Assembly (NCBI GenBank): GCA_949752745.1
Contig: OX457027.1
Coordinates: 15,243,916-15,307,915 of the forward strand
Source of the DNA: Protula sp. h YS-2021
Taxonomy: Eukaryota; Annelida; Polychaeta; Sabellida; Serpulidae
DNA: 64,000 bases
Direction of reading: 5' to 3'
Position 1 is the stretch's first letter; each line of letters opens with the position of its first letter. Below, one piece after another: positions 19,507 through 28,159 of the stretch. Below the pieces are notes generated by a model that worked only from the letters and a program-made list of their open reading frames with translations, was not told the DNA's origin and did not search any database. The translations under genes were made by a program, and so were the position numbers.

Positions 19507-20016
19507 ATGGACGCATGTTTTAAAAATGCTTATATTGACTTGATGATTGCTAAACTTGCTTGCTGTGGCACTCCAGACTATCAACTTTATCATTTGGACG
19601 CTTTTTGGGATGTTGTACATCATAGTCTTGATGTGATTGAACTGCATTCAAGATTTCTTGGAGAATGTCATAAAATTGGAATAGAAGAAGATCTTGACTT
19701 TGACTTTGATTCTGCACTTTATTCTGCTCGTACTGATGTAGAAGTATATTTCACCGTAGTTGATCATTTGAGAGATTGTTGTAAAGAAGAAGAGGAAACC
19801 GAGCAGCTTTATCAGGTAAGTTATATAAAACCTTTTTAAACATGTTTATGACAACATAGTGAATTGTTTCTCAAAGACATAACAATGTTTTTCTTACTAG
19901 CAAATTTAATTTTATGTGAGTGGTTTCAACGTAAACAAAGAAAGAACATGATAGAAGAGGCAGCAAATATATTAAAAGATATTTTATTACAGGAAGAAAC
20001 CGACATGTCAGAATAA
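19507..20016 (+). CDS. Polinton small helical protein B, spliced (19507-19815 joined to 19993-20016)
   Basis: Paralogue of the gene at 17619 by its start and the Leu-His-x-x-Trp / FLxEC pattern. After EEEETEQLYQ the sequence has a consensus donor CAG|GTAAGT at 19816 and an acceptor TTTTATTACAG| ending at 19992. Splicing removes 177 bp in phase 0 and gives an acidic end, EETDMSE, before TAA. Unspliced, the frame runs eight more residues to a stop (19839). The acidic continuation across the junction supports a real intron. Function unknown. Confidence 0.6.
19816..19992 (+). other. 177-bp GT-AG intron inside a Polinton gene
   Basis: GTAAGT donor, TTTTATTACAG acceptor, phase 0, AT-rich. Implies nuclear transcription and splicing. 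Confidence 0.6.
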
Positions 20017-20031
20017 AGAAGCAAAGTCATC

Positions 20032-20469
20032 ATGGAGAATCTTGTACTATTCAGTGGTCACAAGGACGTTCTTTCAAACATGTTTCCAACACGACTTGAA
20101 AAGTATGGATATGTGTTCAACTCAAGTGAAGCGTTGTATCAATATGAGAAAGCAGTGTTTCATCACCGTCCAGATATTGCTTCAGCCATTGTGTCATCCA
20201 GAAATGGATATGAAGCGAAACGTATTGCTAAAGGGATAAAACCATGTCCTTTATGGCATACAGTGAAGAGAAGTAAAATGCAAGATGTTTTACAAGTCAA
20301 ACTGGATCAGTGTGTATTGTTTCGCAACAAGTTGAAAGAATGTAAAGACAAAACTTTAGTTGAAGCAACGTATGATCATTGGTGGGGAGCTGGTGTGAAA
20401 CATGTGTCATCTGAATATCCTGGTCAGAATATTATGGGAAAGTTGTTAGAAATGTTGTGTGAGGGTTAG
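20032..20469 (+). CDS. NADAR / YbiA-like protein (145 aa)
   Basis: Full-length match to the NADAR superfamily pattern: LSNMFP (14-19), SSEALYQYEKA (31-41), AKRIAKG, W..VK...M..VL..K, LVEATYDHWWGAG (about 109-121) and GQNIMGKLL at the C terminus. NADAR members are NAD/ADP-ribose-related glycosidases. E. coli YbiA/RibX acts on riboflavin intermediates, and other NADARs have been reported to remove ADP-ribose from guanine in DNA as antitoxins to DarT-type toxins. No toxin partner is visible here. In a provirus it could reverse host ADP-ribosylation of viral nucleic acid (inference). It follows the spliced gene after 15 bp. Confidence 0.85.
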   Translation: MENLVLFSGHKDVLSNMFPTRLEKYGYVFNSSEALYQYEKAVFHHRPDIASAIVSSRNGYEAKRIAKGIKPCPLWHTVKRSKMQDVLQVKLDQCVLFRNKLKECKDKTLVEATYDHWWGAGVKHVSSEYPGQNIMGKLLEMLCEG

Positions 20470-20570
20470 AGACTTTTTCATTTGCTTGCCAACCGTCATG
20501 GTGTGCAGACGTGTGGACATGTAAATTTGAAGTATGTTTAACTTGTGTTGCATTGATTCAAGACTGCACA

Positions 20571-20903
20571 ATGGCGGACATGACACTGAGACAATATATT
20601 GTGCAAAAAGCTTATTGTGAAGAAATGTTATCAGCTGTAAAAAAGTTTGCATATTTAGTCTGTCCTGCTTGTCAACATGAAGAGTGTCAAGAACATACTT
20701 GTCATTTTGCATCTGTTTATACATATTGGAATGAAGCTAAATATTACATGCATTTAGATAAAGTGTTAGAGAATGCAAATCAACGTTGTGAGAAATATGG
20801 TGTAGATGCTATTACATTGGATGAACTCAGTCATTGGTTAGTGTTCATTGAAGACCAATGGTCTCCAGTTATTCATATCATTGTATCTATACTTGATTTG
20901 TAA
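20571..20903 (+). CDS. Polinton small helical protein C (110 aa), unknown function
   Basis: Start chosen at ATG 20571 (CACAATGGCGG, good context). Helical, with a Cys/His cluster CPACQHEECQEHTC near residue 32 that could bind zinc. The second half (W, HLDKVLENANQRCEKYGVDAI) loosely resembles proteins A and B, so it may be a distant third paralogue. No family recognised. Confidence 0.5.
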   Translation: MADMTLRQYIVQKAYCEEMLSAVKKFAYLVCPACQHEECQEHTCHFASVYTYWNEAKYYMHLDKVLENANQRCEKYGVDAITLDELSHWLVFIEDQWSPVIHIIVSILDL

Positions 20904-20961
20904 AAAAAAAACTTGTTAGTTAAGTTATAAATGTATGTTAGTTAAGTGATGTTGGTTGAGT

Positions 20962-20970
20962 TATAAAATA
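20962..20970 (+). promoter_or_regulatory. TATA box of the integrase/virion block
   Basis: TATAAAATA, 45 bp upstream of the integrase ATG at 21007; supports that start over the upstream ATG at 20956, which lies before it. Confidence 0.5.
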
Positions 20971-21006
20971 AAAGCTGTTCTGTTCAGACGTGTTTTTTCA
21001 TTCATC

Positions 21007-22106
21007 ATGTCAACGTGGAAAGACTACTTGACCAATATCTACTTCAAACCTGGACAGCCTGGAGCATTTGCTGGTCCTTACAAACTGTATCACATCTTAA
21101 GAAAACATGATCAACCAGTCACACAGTCACAAGTGAAGAAATGGCTGCAGGATCAAGATGCTTTCAGTTTACTACAACCTGTCAAATACAGGTTCAAAAG
21201 ACAACGTGTGATTACACGTGGTATTGATGATATGTGGGATATTGATTTGGCTGATATGGGAAACATAGCTCCCTATAATGATGACATACGCTTTTTACTC
21301 ATTGTCATTGATGTGTTTTCCAAATATGTCTGGGTACAGCCAATACCTAATAAATCACATACCAGCGTCATACAAGCTTTCCAAAAGATTTTTCATGACA
21401 CACGACGAAGACCGCGAACTCTAAGGTCTGATAAAGGAACAGAATTTAAAAACAGATGGGTAAAAGCATTTTTGAAGAAAGAAGGAATTCATGCTTATAC
21501 CACAAAGAATGAAACCAAAGCCAACTTTGCTGAAAGAGTCATTCGTACTCTGAAGGGAATGATGTATCGGTATTTTCTACATAATCAAACCTACCGCTAC
21601 GTAGACATTCTTCCAGACTTGGTGTACAATTACAACCATAGACCTCATGGTTCTCTTCCTAATAAATATGCTCCAGCCGAGATTCGTAAAGACAACGAAT
21701 CAAAAGTGCGGAAGTATATGTATGTCGACAGCTGAAAATGAAACCGAAGAAGAAGAAGTATAAATTTAACATTGGCGATCATGTTCGCATTTCCCACATT
21801 AAATATGTGTTTCAACGCGATTATCACATCAAATGGACGCAAGAAGTCTTCATTGTCACACATCGTTGTAAGAAGCAAGGAATACATTTGTATCGTGTGA
21901 AAGACTTTTTAGACGAAGATATTGATGGCCATTTCTATGAAGAAGAACTGCAGAAAGTGACAAAAGATATTGAATCTATTTATAGAATTGAAAAGGTCTT
22001 GAAAACACGTAAAAGACGAGGAGGTGTGAAAGAATTATTTGTCAAGTGGTTAGGTTGGCCAAACAAGTTTAACAGTTGGGTGAAAGAAACAGACATTCAA
22101 CAATGA
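21007..22106 (+). pseudogene. Polinton integrase (DDE, with chromodomain), frameshifted
   Basis: 21007-21735 encodes the N-terminal region and the RNase H-fold core with catalytic candidates Asp (WDIDLADM), Asp (LRSDKGTEF) and Glu (FAERVIRT, 34 residues after the second Asp). A TGA at 21733-21735 ends this frame. 21738-22106 in the -1 frame encodes the rest: a basic linker, an SH3-like region (FNIGDHVRIS) and a chromodomain (IYRIEKVLKTRK...ELFVKWLGWPNKFNSW). No slippery heptamer is present before the TGA, so a one-base loss is more likely than programmed frameshifting. The stop overlaps the ATPase start (ATGA). Confidence 0.9.
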
Positions 22107-22762
22107 AGCATCCATTTACATGTTTAGTCTCTGGACCTACAGGCAGTGGCAAAACGTCTCTGGTGAAGGAAATTCTAGAACAAAAGTTGATTCAACCCTC
22201 TCCAAAAAGCATTTTATGGCTCTATGCAGCAGATCAGCCTTTGTACAAGGGAATGAAAGGCGTGGAATTTTACCAAGGCATTCCAGATGACATTGAAGAG
22301 CGTTTTAACCCGAAGAAACCAAACTTACTTATCATTGATGACTTAATGACGAAATGTCATAGTGATGAGCGTATGACACGTCTCTTTAGTGTTGGCAGCA
22401 GTCATCAAAATCTAAGCATTATCTTTATTGTGCATAATTTATTCCATCATGGGAAAGAGATGCGAAATATTAGTTTGAATACACATTATATCATTCTGTT
22501 TAAAAATCCGAGAGACAGTCAACAAATTAGTACATTGGCGCGGCAAATGTATCCTGGAAGATCTCAATTTCTCATAGAAGCCTATCAAGATGCTACCAGC
22601 AAACCCCATGGTTATCTATTCATTGATTTAAAACCAAAGACAAATGATCAACTACGTATTCGTACAGGCATTTTACCAAAAGATACACATTATGTATATA
22701 TTGATAAGGCAGTGTATGAACAAGAACCAACTCATTTGACCATTCGCAGTCAAGATGTCTAA
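22103..22762 (+). CDS. FtsK/HerA-type DNA packaging ATPase (219 aa)
   Basis: Walker A GPTGSGKT (residues 11-18) and Walker B LLIIDD (75-80), followed by a sensor-like HQNLSIIFIVHN region, as in Polinton and adintovirus packaging ATPases. The enzyme would pump the genome into the capsid. Its start overlaps the integrase stop by ATGA and its end overlaps the next start by 8 bp. It is intact. Confidence 0.92.
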   Translation: MKHPFTCLVSGPTGSGKTSLVKEILEQKLIQPSPKSILWLYAADQPLYKGMKGVEFYQGIPDDIEERFNPKKPNLLIIDDLMTKCHSDERMTRLFSVGSSHQNLSIIFIVHNLFHHGKEMRNISLNTHYIILFKNPRDSQQISTLARQMYPGRSQFLIEAYQDATSKPHGYLFIDLKPKTNDQLRIRTGILPKDTHYVYIDKAVYEQEPTHLTIRSQDV

Positions 22763-23081
22763 ACGTATTCGAGCGAACCAGCCGTTTCTTCATTTGCTTG
22801 CACGCAGTGGGCCTAAACGACGTAAATCCTTGCTACAGCAAGCTACAAAAGAGGAATTAACAAGCTTGTTTGAAATTTGTTTGAATATATTGCAAGGACA
22901 TTTACCCTTAAGCTCAAAACGGTTTAAGGAATTTAAACGTGAACGTCATACGCTTCGTACTCTAGCAGATAAGAAGATATCCCTTCGACGAAAAAAGAAG
23001 TTGATTAATCAGAAAGGAGGATTCATTGGAGCTATTGCTAGATTGGCATTGCCCTTGTTAGCCAAACTACTGCTAAAATGA
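22755..23081 (+). CDS. Small basic protein with hydrophobic C terminus (108 aa)
   Basis: Very basic throughout (SKRIRAN, KRFKEFKRERH, SLRRKKKL), ending in GGFIGAIARLALPLLAKLLL, a Gly-hinged amphipathic or membrane-active helix. Small basic ORFs in the virion block are usual in Polintons; adenovirus core or membrane-lytic proteins are the nearest analogy, but I cannot assign homology. Overlaps both neighbours by a few bases. Confidence 0.6.
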   Translation: MSKRIRANQPFLHLLARSGPKRRKSLLQQATKEELTSLFEICLNILQGHLPLSSKRFKEFKRERHTLRTLADKKISLRRKKKLINQKGGFIGAIARLALPLLAKLLLK

Positions 23082-23653
23082 AACATACGATGAAAATGGT
23101 CCTCATTCCTGAATATGAATATAAAATGTTGCTAGAAAAGAAGGGAAAAGATGGTGAAATCAAAACGAAAGTCAATAAACTTTTACGTGGGAAACGAACG
23201 CGTGAAAAGGCTATAGAAATATCTCAACTTCTTGGTCGTCATTTACGAACAAGTCAGTCTAGGCAGCAAAAGCCCTCATCATCATCACCTGAAAAGCCAG
23301 AAAAGTTATTTTTAAGTCATTTTCAACCTATCTATCATGGAAAAGTAACACAACTTTTAGCAGAACTGAAGAAATATGGTACGACATGGACAGAGAAGAA
23401 TGAACTTGTGTTGAAAACGGGCGATATTATAGCAAATTCCAACGTGGTTGATTTGATGAAAGAAGCATTGGTGGCGACAAGAAGAAAAGAACGAGCCATA
23501 CCACCACATGGTTGGCATCCATTTATCCAGGAAATTGTTGATGCTAATATTCCAAAAACAATATTTAGTAAAAAGACCACTCGTGACGACATTACAACAG
23601 AAATGAAACAACGTCAACAAAGACAGTTTCCTGAAGGATGGGAAAATTTTTAA
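23078..23653 (+). CDS. Virion-block protein of unknown function (191 aa)
   Basis: Starts with MKMVLIPEYEYKMLL after a short leader. Then come a basic helical segment, a Ser/Pro-rich linker (QQKPSSSSPEKPEK), and a compact C-terminal domain with GWHPFIQEIVDANIP. The position between ATPase and penton genes and the overlapping start (ATGA with the preceding stop) suggest a structural or scaffold role (inference). Confidence 0.6.
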   Translation: MKHTMKMVLIPEYEYKMLLEKKGKDGEIKTKVNKLLRGKRTREKAIEISQLLGRHLRTSQSRQQKPSSSSPEKPEKLFLSHFQPIYHGKVTQLLAELKKYGTTWTEKNELVLKTGDIIANSNVVDLMKEALVATRRKERAIPPHGWHPFIQEIVDANIPKTIFSKKTTRDDITTEMKQRQQRQFPEGWENF

Positions 23654-23844
23654 CATGGCTGAAAGAGCTATGTTGTTGCCAAGAAGATAAACCAACTATT
23701 CCTGTAAAAATAAGATGTACAAGTGCTTGTTGTGAAGGAGAAGTCATAGATCATGATGATGTGAAAGACCATTTGCATACTTGGTCGAATGGCGCGCGCT
23801 ATCGTGAAGTATATAGACAACGTCAACGCACCTATACTATTTAG
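23638..23844 (+). CDS. Small Cys-rich protein with N-myristoylation-like start (68 aa)
   Basis: Begins MGKFLTWLKELCCC: Gly2 with Thr6 fits the N-myristoylation pattern and the Cys triplet could be palmitoylated. A second Cys pair (TSACCEG) and a basic C terminus follow. Overlaps the preceding gene by 16 bp in another frame. Possibly a membrane-associated virion or egress factor (inference). Confidence 0.5.
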   Translation: MGKFLTWLKELCCCQEDKPTIPVKIRCTSACCEGEVIDHDDVKDHLHTWSNGARYREVYRQRQRTYTI

Positions 23845-23855
23845 TTCCCACCATC

Positions 23856-24617
23856 ATGGAGTCAACAAGCTTTTACATTACTTTGCCTAGCAATGCGAGT
23901 ATGAACTATTATCCCAACAACAAGGCTTCGAATTATCAAATTCGTATGCCTCGAACTATTTATCTGAATGGAAAATATGAAGTGGCTTTAGCTGAAATTC
24001 AATATCCACATACATGGACAACGATGAGACATGACATGGACTATTCTATTCAGTATCGACAACAACCACTGACAGAGACACTTGAGACTATTAATATTCC
24101 TTATGGCTACTATAGATCCATACAAGAAATATGTCAGGCAGTGAATGAAGAAGCGACTAATTCTATGAAAGATGAACTTAAAGAAGCTATTCGGATAAAG
24201 TATGATAAGATTAGACGACGTGTTTTTCTATTTCTAAATTATGGCTTTGAAGTGTCATTCTCCGCTGGATTGGCTGAGATTTTAGGATTTATCCCAGATC
24301 AATGGTATACTGAAACATGTACAGCTGAACATAAAGCGGATGTGAAACAGGGATTTTATACACTTTATGTGTATTGTAGCATTTGTGAACCACAAGTTGT
24401 TGGTGATTATTATGTTCCCTTACTACGTTCTGTTGACATACAAGGCCATGATGGCGACATTATCATGAAAACGTACGGCGAACCGCATTATGTTCCTGTA
24501 AACACGTCCAAATTTGACATGATAGAAATGAATATTAAGGACGACACAGGTTATAATGTTCCATTTCAAACTGGAAAGGTGATCTGTAAACTTCATTTTC
24601 GACCAAAAGCAATATGA
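23856..24617 (+). CDS. Minor capsid (penton-like) protein (253 aa)
   Basis: The opening FYITLPSNASMNYYPNNKAS and VALAEIQYPHTW motif are characteristic of the Polinton/adintovirus single jelly-roll minor capsid protein placed upstream of the major capsid gene. Length suits the family. It would form the vertex pentons. Intact; its TGA overlaps the next ATG. Confidence 0.85.
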   Translation: MESTSFYITLPSNASMNYYPNNKASNYQIRMPRTIYLNGKYEVALAEIQYPHTWTTMRHDMDYSIQYRQQPLTETLETINIPYGYYRSIQEICQAVNEEATNSMKDELKEAIRIKYDKIRRRVFLFLNYGFEVSFSAGLAEILGFIPDQWYTETCTAEHKADVKQGFYTLYVYCSICEPQVVGDYYVPLLRSVDIQGHDGDIIMKTYGEPHYVPVNTSKFDMIEMNIKDDTGYNVPFQTGKVICKLHFRPKAI

Positions 24618-24947
24618 AAGCTTATACACACGATCCGTCTGCATATCGCAACCATTTTCTTCGTCAAGTGGGCGGGGAATTACCAGGATTCAAAGGAGCG
24701 CGAATCCAATATGGCGATGGTATTGGTTCGATACTGGGATCATTGGCTCGCAAAGCTACTTAAGGCTGGGGCTAAGATCGTTGCGCCACATCTTAAGAAG
24801 GCTGCAAAGAATGTCGCGAAAGATGTTACGGGTCGAGTAGCAGAACGTGTGTTTGGTGAACAAAAGCGTATGCAACCGACGAAACGTGCCAGAAGACGAA
24901 AAACAGCCAGACGGATAACATCAAAATATCGCAAAGATATCTTTTGA
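24614..24947 (+). pseudogene. Basic virion (core/membrane-active-type) protein, frameshifted
   Basis: 24614-24763 encodes a 49-residue N-terminal part with GGELPGFKGARIQYGDGIGS, a motif common in Polinton virion blocks between penton and capsid genes. It stops at TAA 24761-24763. An overlapping frame (24711-24947) continues with an Ala/Lys-rich helix (KAGAKIVAPHLKKAAKN) and an Arg/Lys-rich tail. The two parts look like one gene separated by a small indel near 24755-24765. Confidence 0.7.
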
Positions 24948-24951
24948 AATC

Positions 24952-26325
24952 ATGTCTCTCATTCATAATCATTCGTGTGAATGTAGTCTTTCTCCATTGG
25001 AATGGTTTCACGTACCACCGACGCAAACTGCTGTAGAGAAAAGTTATAATGTTGACTATCAACCACTTACAAGCATTAGAGAAGGCGCTCCAATAGAATT
25101 CTACATTCCTGCGAGTACAGAAGAATATCTGGATTTAAAGAACAGCAAACTTCATATTGTATGTCGCATTCTAAAGGCCGATGGAACAGAGTGTGGCGCA
25201 GATGATAATGTCTCTTGCATCAATGATGTGTTTAATGGGTTATGGTCTAATATTGAATTGTTTCTGAATGATCGTTTGGTTTCGCATAGTAACAATACTC
25301 ATGGTTATACCAGCATTATCTCTCATCTCATCCATGACTCGGAAGAAAGTCTGCATTCTGAGCGCTCTATGCGTCTCATGTACAAGGATACTGCTGGGTC
25401 AATGAATAGTCATGAGGTGAAAAGACCTAATCATGAACGATATGTATCCGGGTTTCATGTCAATGCTGACGGCGGTGACTTGGCTGAGCAAGGAAACAAT
25501 GGCTTACATCATCGTTATTTGCATACTCGTCTTAGCCGTGATGTTATGCTCGCAGGTGGTTTAAGGATAGATTTGTTTGAGCAGGATCGTTATCTTCCGA
25601 ATGGCATCAGTTTGAAATTGCGTTTCCATAGACAAAAAGATGACTATGTATTGATGGCTGCAGATAATACCTATAAGGTAGAAGTGAAAGAGGCATTTTT
25701 AACCATTCGCAAAGTGAGGGTGAGTCCAGGTATTCAGTTAGGACATACCGATGCATTGATGAAAAGTCCTGCCAAGATCATCATCACTAGAAAAGAATGT
25801 AAAGTCTTGGCCATTCCAGCAGGATTTCGGTCTTTTGTGAAAGACAACATCTTTTTGGGTCAATTGCCACATCGCATTGTCATTGGTCTGGTTCATAATG
25901 AAGCCTTTGGTGGGTCAGTCGCGAGGAATCCATATGATTTCAAACATTTTGATCTGGACTATATGCAACTGTACACGGATGGTGAACCAGTTCTATCCAA
26001 ACCTCTCAAGCTTAACATTACACAGAACAAATACCTGGACGCTTTTGAAACGCTTTACAAATCGTTTGATCGATTGAATGGTGAGAAAAGTTCCATTATA
26101 AAACGGGAAGATTGGCCTAGAGGTTATGCTTTATTTTCGTTTGACTTAACACCGGATTATGATGGTGATGATCATTTTCCCCTGATCAAGCATGGGAATT
26201 TGCGGCTAGAAATGAACTTTGCTACGGCTTTGCAACATACCATCAATGTCATTATCTATGCTGAATTTGACAACATTATTGAAATAAGTGCAAATCGCAG
26301 CATCCAATTCGACTACCAGTCATGA
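24952..26325 (+). CDS. Major capsid protein, double jelly-roll hexon-like (457 aa)
   Basis: N-terminal VEKSYNVDYQPLTSIREGAP and PASTEEYLDLKNSKLHI, then NDVFNGLWSNIELFLND, are typical of Polinton and adintovirus major capsid proteins. The rest has the alternating beta pattern and an acidic C-terminal segment. Intact. The stop overlaps the protease start by ATGA, so the two were probably expressed together. Confidence 0.9.
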   Translation: MSLIHNHSCECSLSPLEWFHVPPTQTAVEKSYNVDYQPLTSIREGAPIEFYIPASTEEYLDLKNSKLHIVCRILKADGTECGADDNVSCINDVFNGLWSNIELFLNDRLVSHSNNTHGYTSIISHLIHDSEESLHSERSMRLMYKDTAGSMNSHEVKRPNHERYVSGFHVNADGGDLAEQGNNGLHHRYLHTRLSRDVMLAGGLRIDLFEQDRYLPNGISLKLRFHRQKDDYVLMAADNTYKVEVKEAFLTIRKVRVSPGIQLGHTDALMKSPAKIIITRKECKVLAIPAGFRSFVKDNIFLGQLPHRIVIGLVHNEAFGGSVARNPYDFKHFDLDYMQLYTDGEPVLSKPLKLNITQNKYLDAFETLYKSFDRLNGEKSSIIKREDWPRGYALFSFDLTPDYDGDDHFPLIKHGNLRLEMNFATALQHTINVIIYAEFDNIIEISANRSIQFDYQS

Positions 26326-26759
26326 ACACGAAGCAGATTGATGCCATATTGAGTCATGATGTCATGACCAAAGACTTGTTTCAAGGCGTGTTTGCCATGG
26401 ACCAGTTACCATCTTTACAACGCGGCGCCTATGTCATCAACACAGACGATCAAGATGAACCAGGAGAACATTGGGTGGCAGTGTATTATGATAAAGACCC
26501 TGCAGAATATTTTGACTCTTATGGACTGCTACCTCTCGATGATCGTTTAGACATGTTTTTAAGAAATGACTATATGTATAATTCTATCTCATTACAAACG
26601 CCAATATCATCATCATGTGGTTTTTATTGTGTATATTATATATTACATAGAGCTCGAGGTCAGAGTATGTTTGATATTGTGAATATATTAAAAAGAAAGG
26701 ATGGTGATTTTATTGTAAAGGATTTTGTATATAGACATTATAAACCATTGTTTTATTAA
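26322..26759 (+). CDS. Adenain-like virion maturation cysteine protease (145 aa)
   Basis: Catalytic triad visible: His50 in GEHWVAVY, Asp65 in YFDSYG and Cys99 in SSSCGFYCVYY, with Gln92 for the oxyanion hole. Family length is matched. It would cleave capsid and core precursors during maturation. Intact and last gene of the plus block. Confidence 0.9.
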   Translation: MNTKQIDAILSHDVMTKDLFQGVFAMDQLPSLQRGAYVINTDDQDEPGEHWVAVYYDKDPAEYFDSYGLLPLDDRLDMFLRNDYMYNSISLQTPISSSCGFYCVYYILHRARGQSMFDIVNILKRKDGDFIVKDFVYRHYKPLFY

Positions 26760-27090
26760 TGTTGTTGTTGTTATATTAGTTAAGTTGTAGTTAAGTTGTT
26801 GTTGTTATATTAGTTAAGTTGTTGTTGTTGTTGTTGTTAAATAAAACAAACCAAGTTTTCAAACAGTCTTGTTTATTGTGTTATACATACGTTTATTTAC
26901 AAATTCTTAACTACAAACACTATTTACAAAGTTTACAAACACTATTTACAAAGTTTACAAACACTATTTACAAACTTTTATTTATAAAGTCTATTTACAA
27001 AGTCTATTTACAAAGTTTACAAAGTCTATTTACAAACTCTTAACTACAAACTCTTAACTACAAAGTCTATTTACACTATTTACAAACTTT
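26760..27090. terminator. Convergent 3' ends with poly(A) signals and tandem TTTACAAA repeats
   Basis: A GTTGTTGTTATATTAGTTAA duplication is followed by AATAAA (26837-26842, plus strand). The rest is a degenerate array of about 18 bp (ACAAACACTATTTACAAAGT), with TTTATT, i.e. AATAAA on the minus strand, several times. This fits poly(A) sites for both converging gene blocks. No gene. Confidence 0.65.
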
Positions 27091-27483
27091 TTATTTACAA
27101 ACACATTCATTTTTCAATACATTCATCAATGAATACCATTCATTAGAATCTAAATTGATATAGGTATCATAGACATTACATCCATGTTTGTAAATGCTAT
27201 GAAAGCTCACATAACACACATCACCAAACTTTATCACTTTAACAGTTTCATGTTCAGACAGTTTCAGTTCATATCCTTCTTCTAAGTCAATGTCCATCAC
27301 ACGCATAGGTTGTGTCAGCTCAATGGATTTGGTGCCCCGCATAAGCCATATTTCTGTTTCTTTGAATTCAAGCGTTAGGTTCTTTCCAATCCAATGCTTG
27401 TAACAGCGCGTTCCATTCCACTGTGTTGAGGGTGATGTAGTCATAGTTTTCTGTAAGCTCGTCATATTGGCGAAATTGTACAA
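27091..27483 (-). CDS. PC4-like small protein 4 (up to 130 aa)
   Basis: The second half shows the family pattern: VCYVSFHSIYK..., then DTYINLDSNEWYSLMNVL. The first half (LTLEFKETEIWLMRGTKSIEL) resembles a degenerate half-repeat. Its 5' part overlaps the preceding gene by 116 bp in another frame. So either the true start is one of the later Met codons (27465, 27444), or this and the upstream ORF were one two-domain gene. Confidence 0.5.
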   Translation of the reverse strand: MYNFANMTSLQKTMTTSPSTQWNGTRCYKHWIGKNLTLEFKETEIWLMRGTKSIELTQPMRVMDIDLEEGYELKLSEHETVKVIKFGDVCYVSFHSIYKHGCNVYDTYINLDSNEWYSLMNVLKNECVCK

Positions 27484-27718
27484 ACACGTCTAAGCAGTTC
27501 TCAGTCACACGCACTTCTAATTCATTTGAGACTGTCAGGAGAAAGCCAGGTATCCTGAACTTCTCTAGATGGTCTTTCAACACGGATTGGTAATCAAGTG
27601 ATAGGACGAGATACTGTCCAAAATGTCTTAGCACAATGTCATCATATTCGTTTCTCAGATATGAGAATCCATGCGTAATGGGTTTATATTCCGATAAAAA
27701 GTCTTCCATCTCGTTCAA
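27368..27718 (-). CDS. PC4-like small protein 3 (116 aa)
   Basis: Two strand-rich halves. The second ends YDYITLNTVEWNALLQAL, the W-containing helix shared by all family members in this element. Acidic at the start (EMEDFLSEY). Function unknown beyond the resemblance to PC4. Confidence 0.5.
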   Translation of the reverse strand: MNEMEDFLSEYKPITHGFSYLRNEYDDIVLRHFGQYLVLSLDYQSVLKDHLEKFRIPGFLLTVSNELEVRVTENCLDVFVQFRQYDELTENYDYITLNTVEWNALLQALDWKEPNA

Positions 27719-27763
27719 CAGTCAGATGAACTATGAGCTGTCTCCTTGTCTGCAAAGACGTTT

Positions 27764-28159
27764 TTATGCTCGCAAGATGGTGAAGAGTGGATGTTGTATC
27801 GCTTCTAGGAATCGTAAGACTGCGCGCCAGTTCTTGATATCAAAGAGGATCAAATCTGTATATGGTGTATCTGGCACAACTCCCTTATAATCCTTTGGAT
27901 AATCCTGTAAAAGATTTCTACAGATTTCTACACGTATGTTAGAATCATATTCAGCTACCGTCACTTTCACTTTATTTCCAAGTCTACGTTTAAACCCAGG
28001 TTCAAGTGGTATGTTTTTAAAGTCTTTCCACACTTCAGGTTTAAACCGATGATAACTTGTCTTAGAATCTAGTATCACTTCATTCCTCTCATTGACAGTA
28101 AGGTAAACACCACCGTTCAGCATGAGTGCATTCATGATTGTTACCTTGTTATGAGCCAC
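27764..28159 (-). CDS. PC4-like small protein 2 (131 aa)
   Basis: First half YLTVNERNEVILDSKTSYHR then FKPEVWKDFKNI; second half NKVKVTVAEYDSNIRVEICR ... LILFDIKNWRAVLRFLEAI. Both look like PC4-type strand-helix units. Its start overlaps the end of the upstream gene by 11 bp. Confidence 0.55.
   Translation of the reverse strand: MAHNKVTIMNALMLNGGVYLTVNERNEVILDSKTSYHRFKPEVWKDFKNIPLEPGFKRRLGNKVKVTVAEYDSNIRVEICRNLLQDYPKDYKGVVPDTPYTDLILFDIKNWRAVLRFLEAIQHPLFTILRA

Noticed and set aside
21725..21740. Programmed -1 frameshift in the Polinton integrase
   Set aside because: No X-XXY-YYZ slippery heptamer before the stop and other genes in the element also carry indels.
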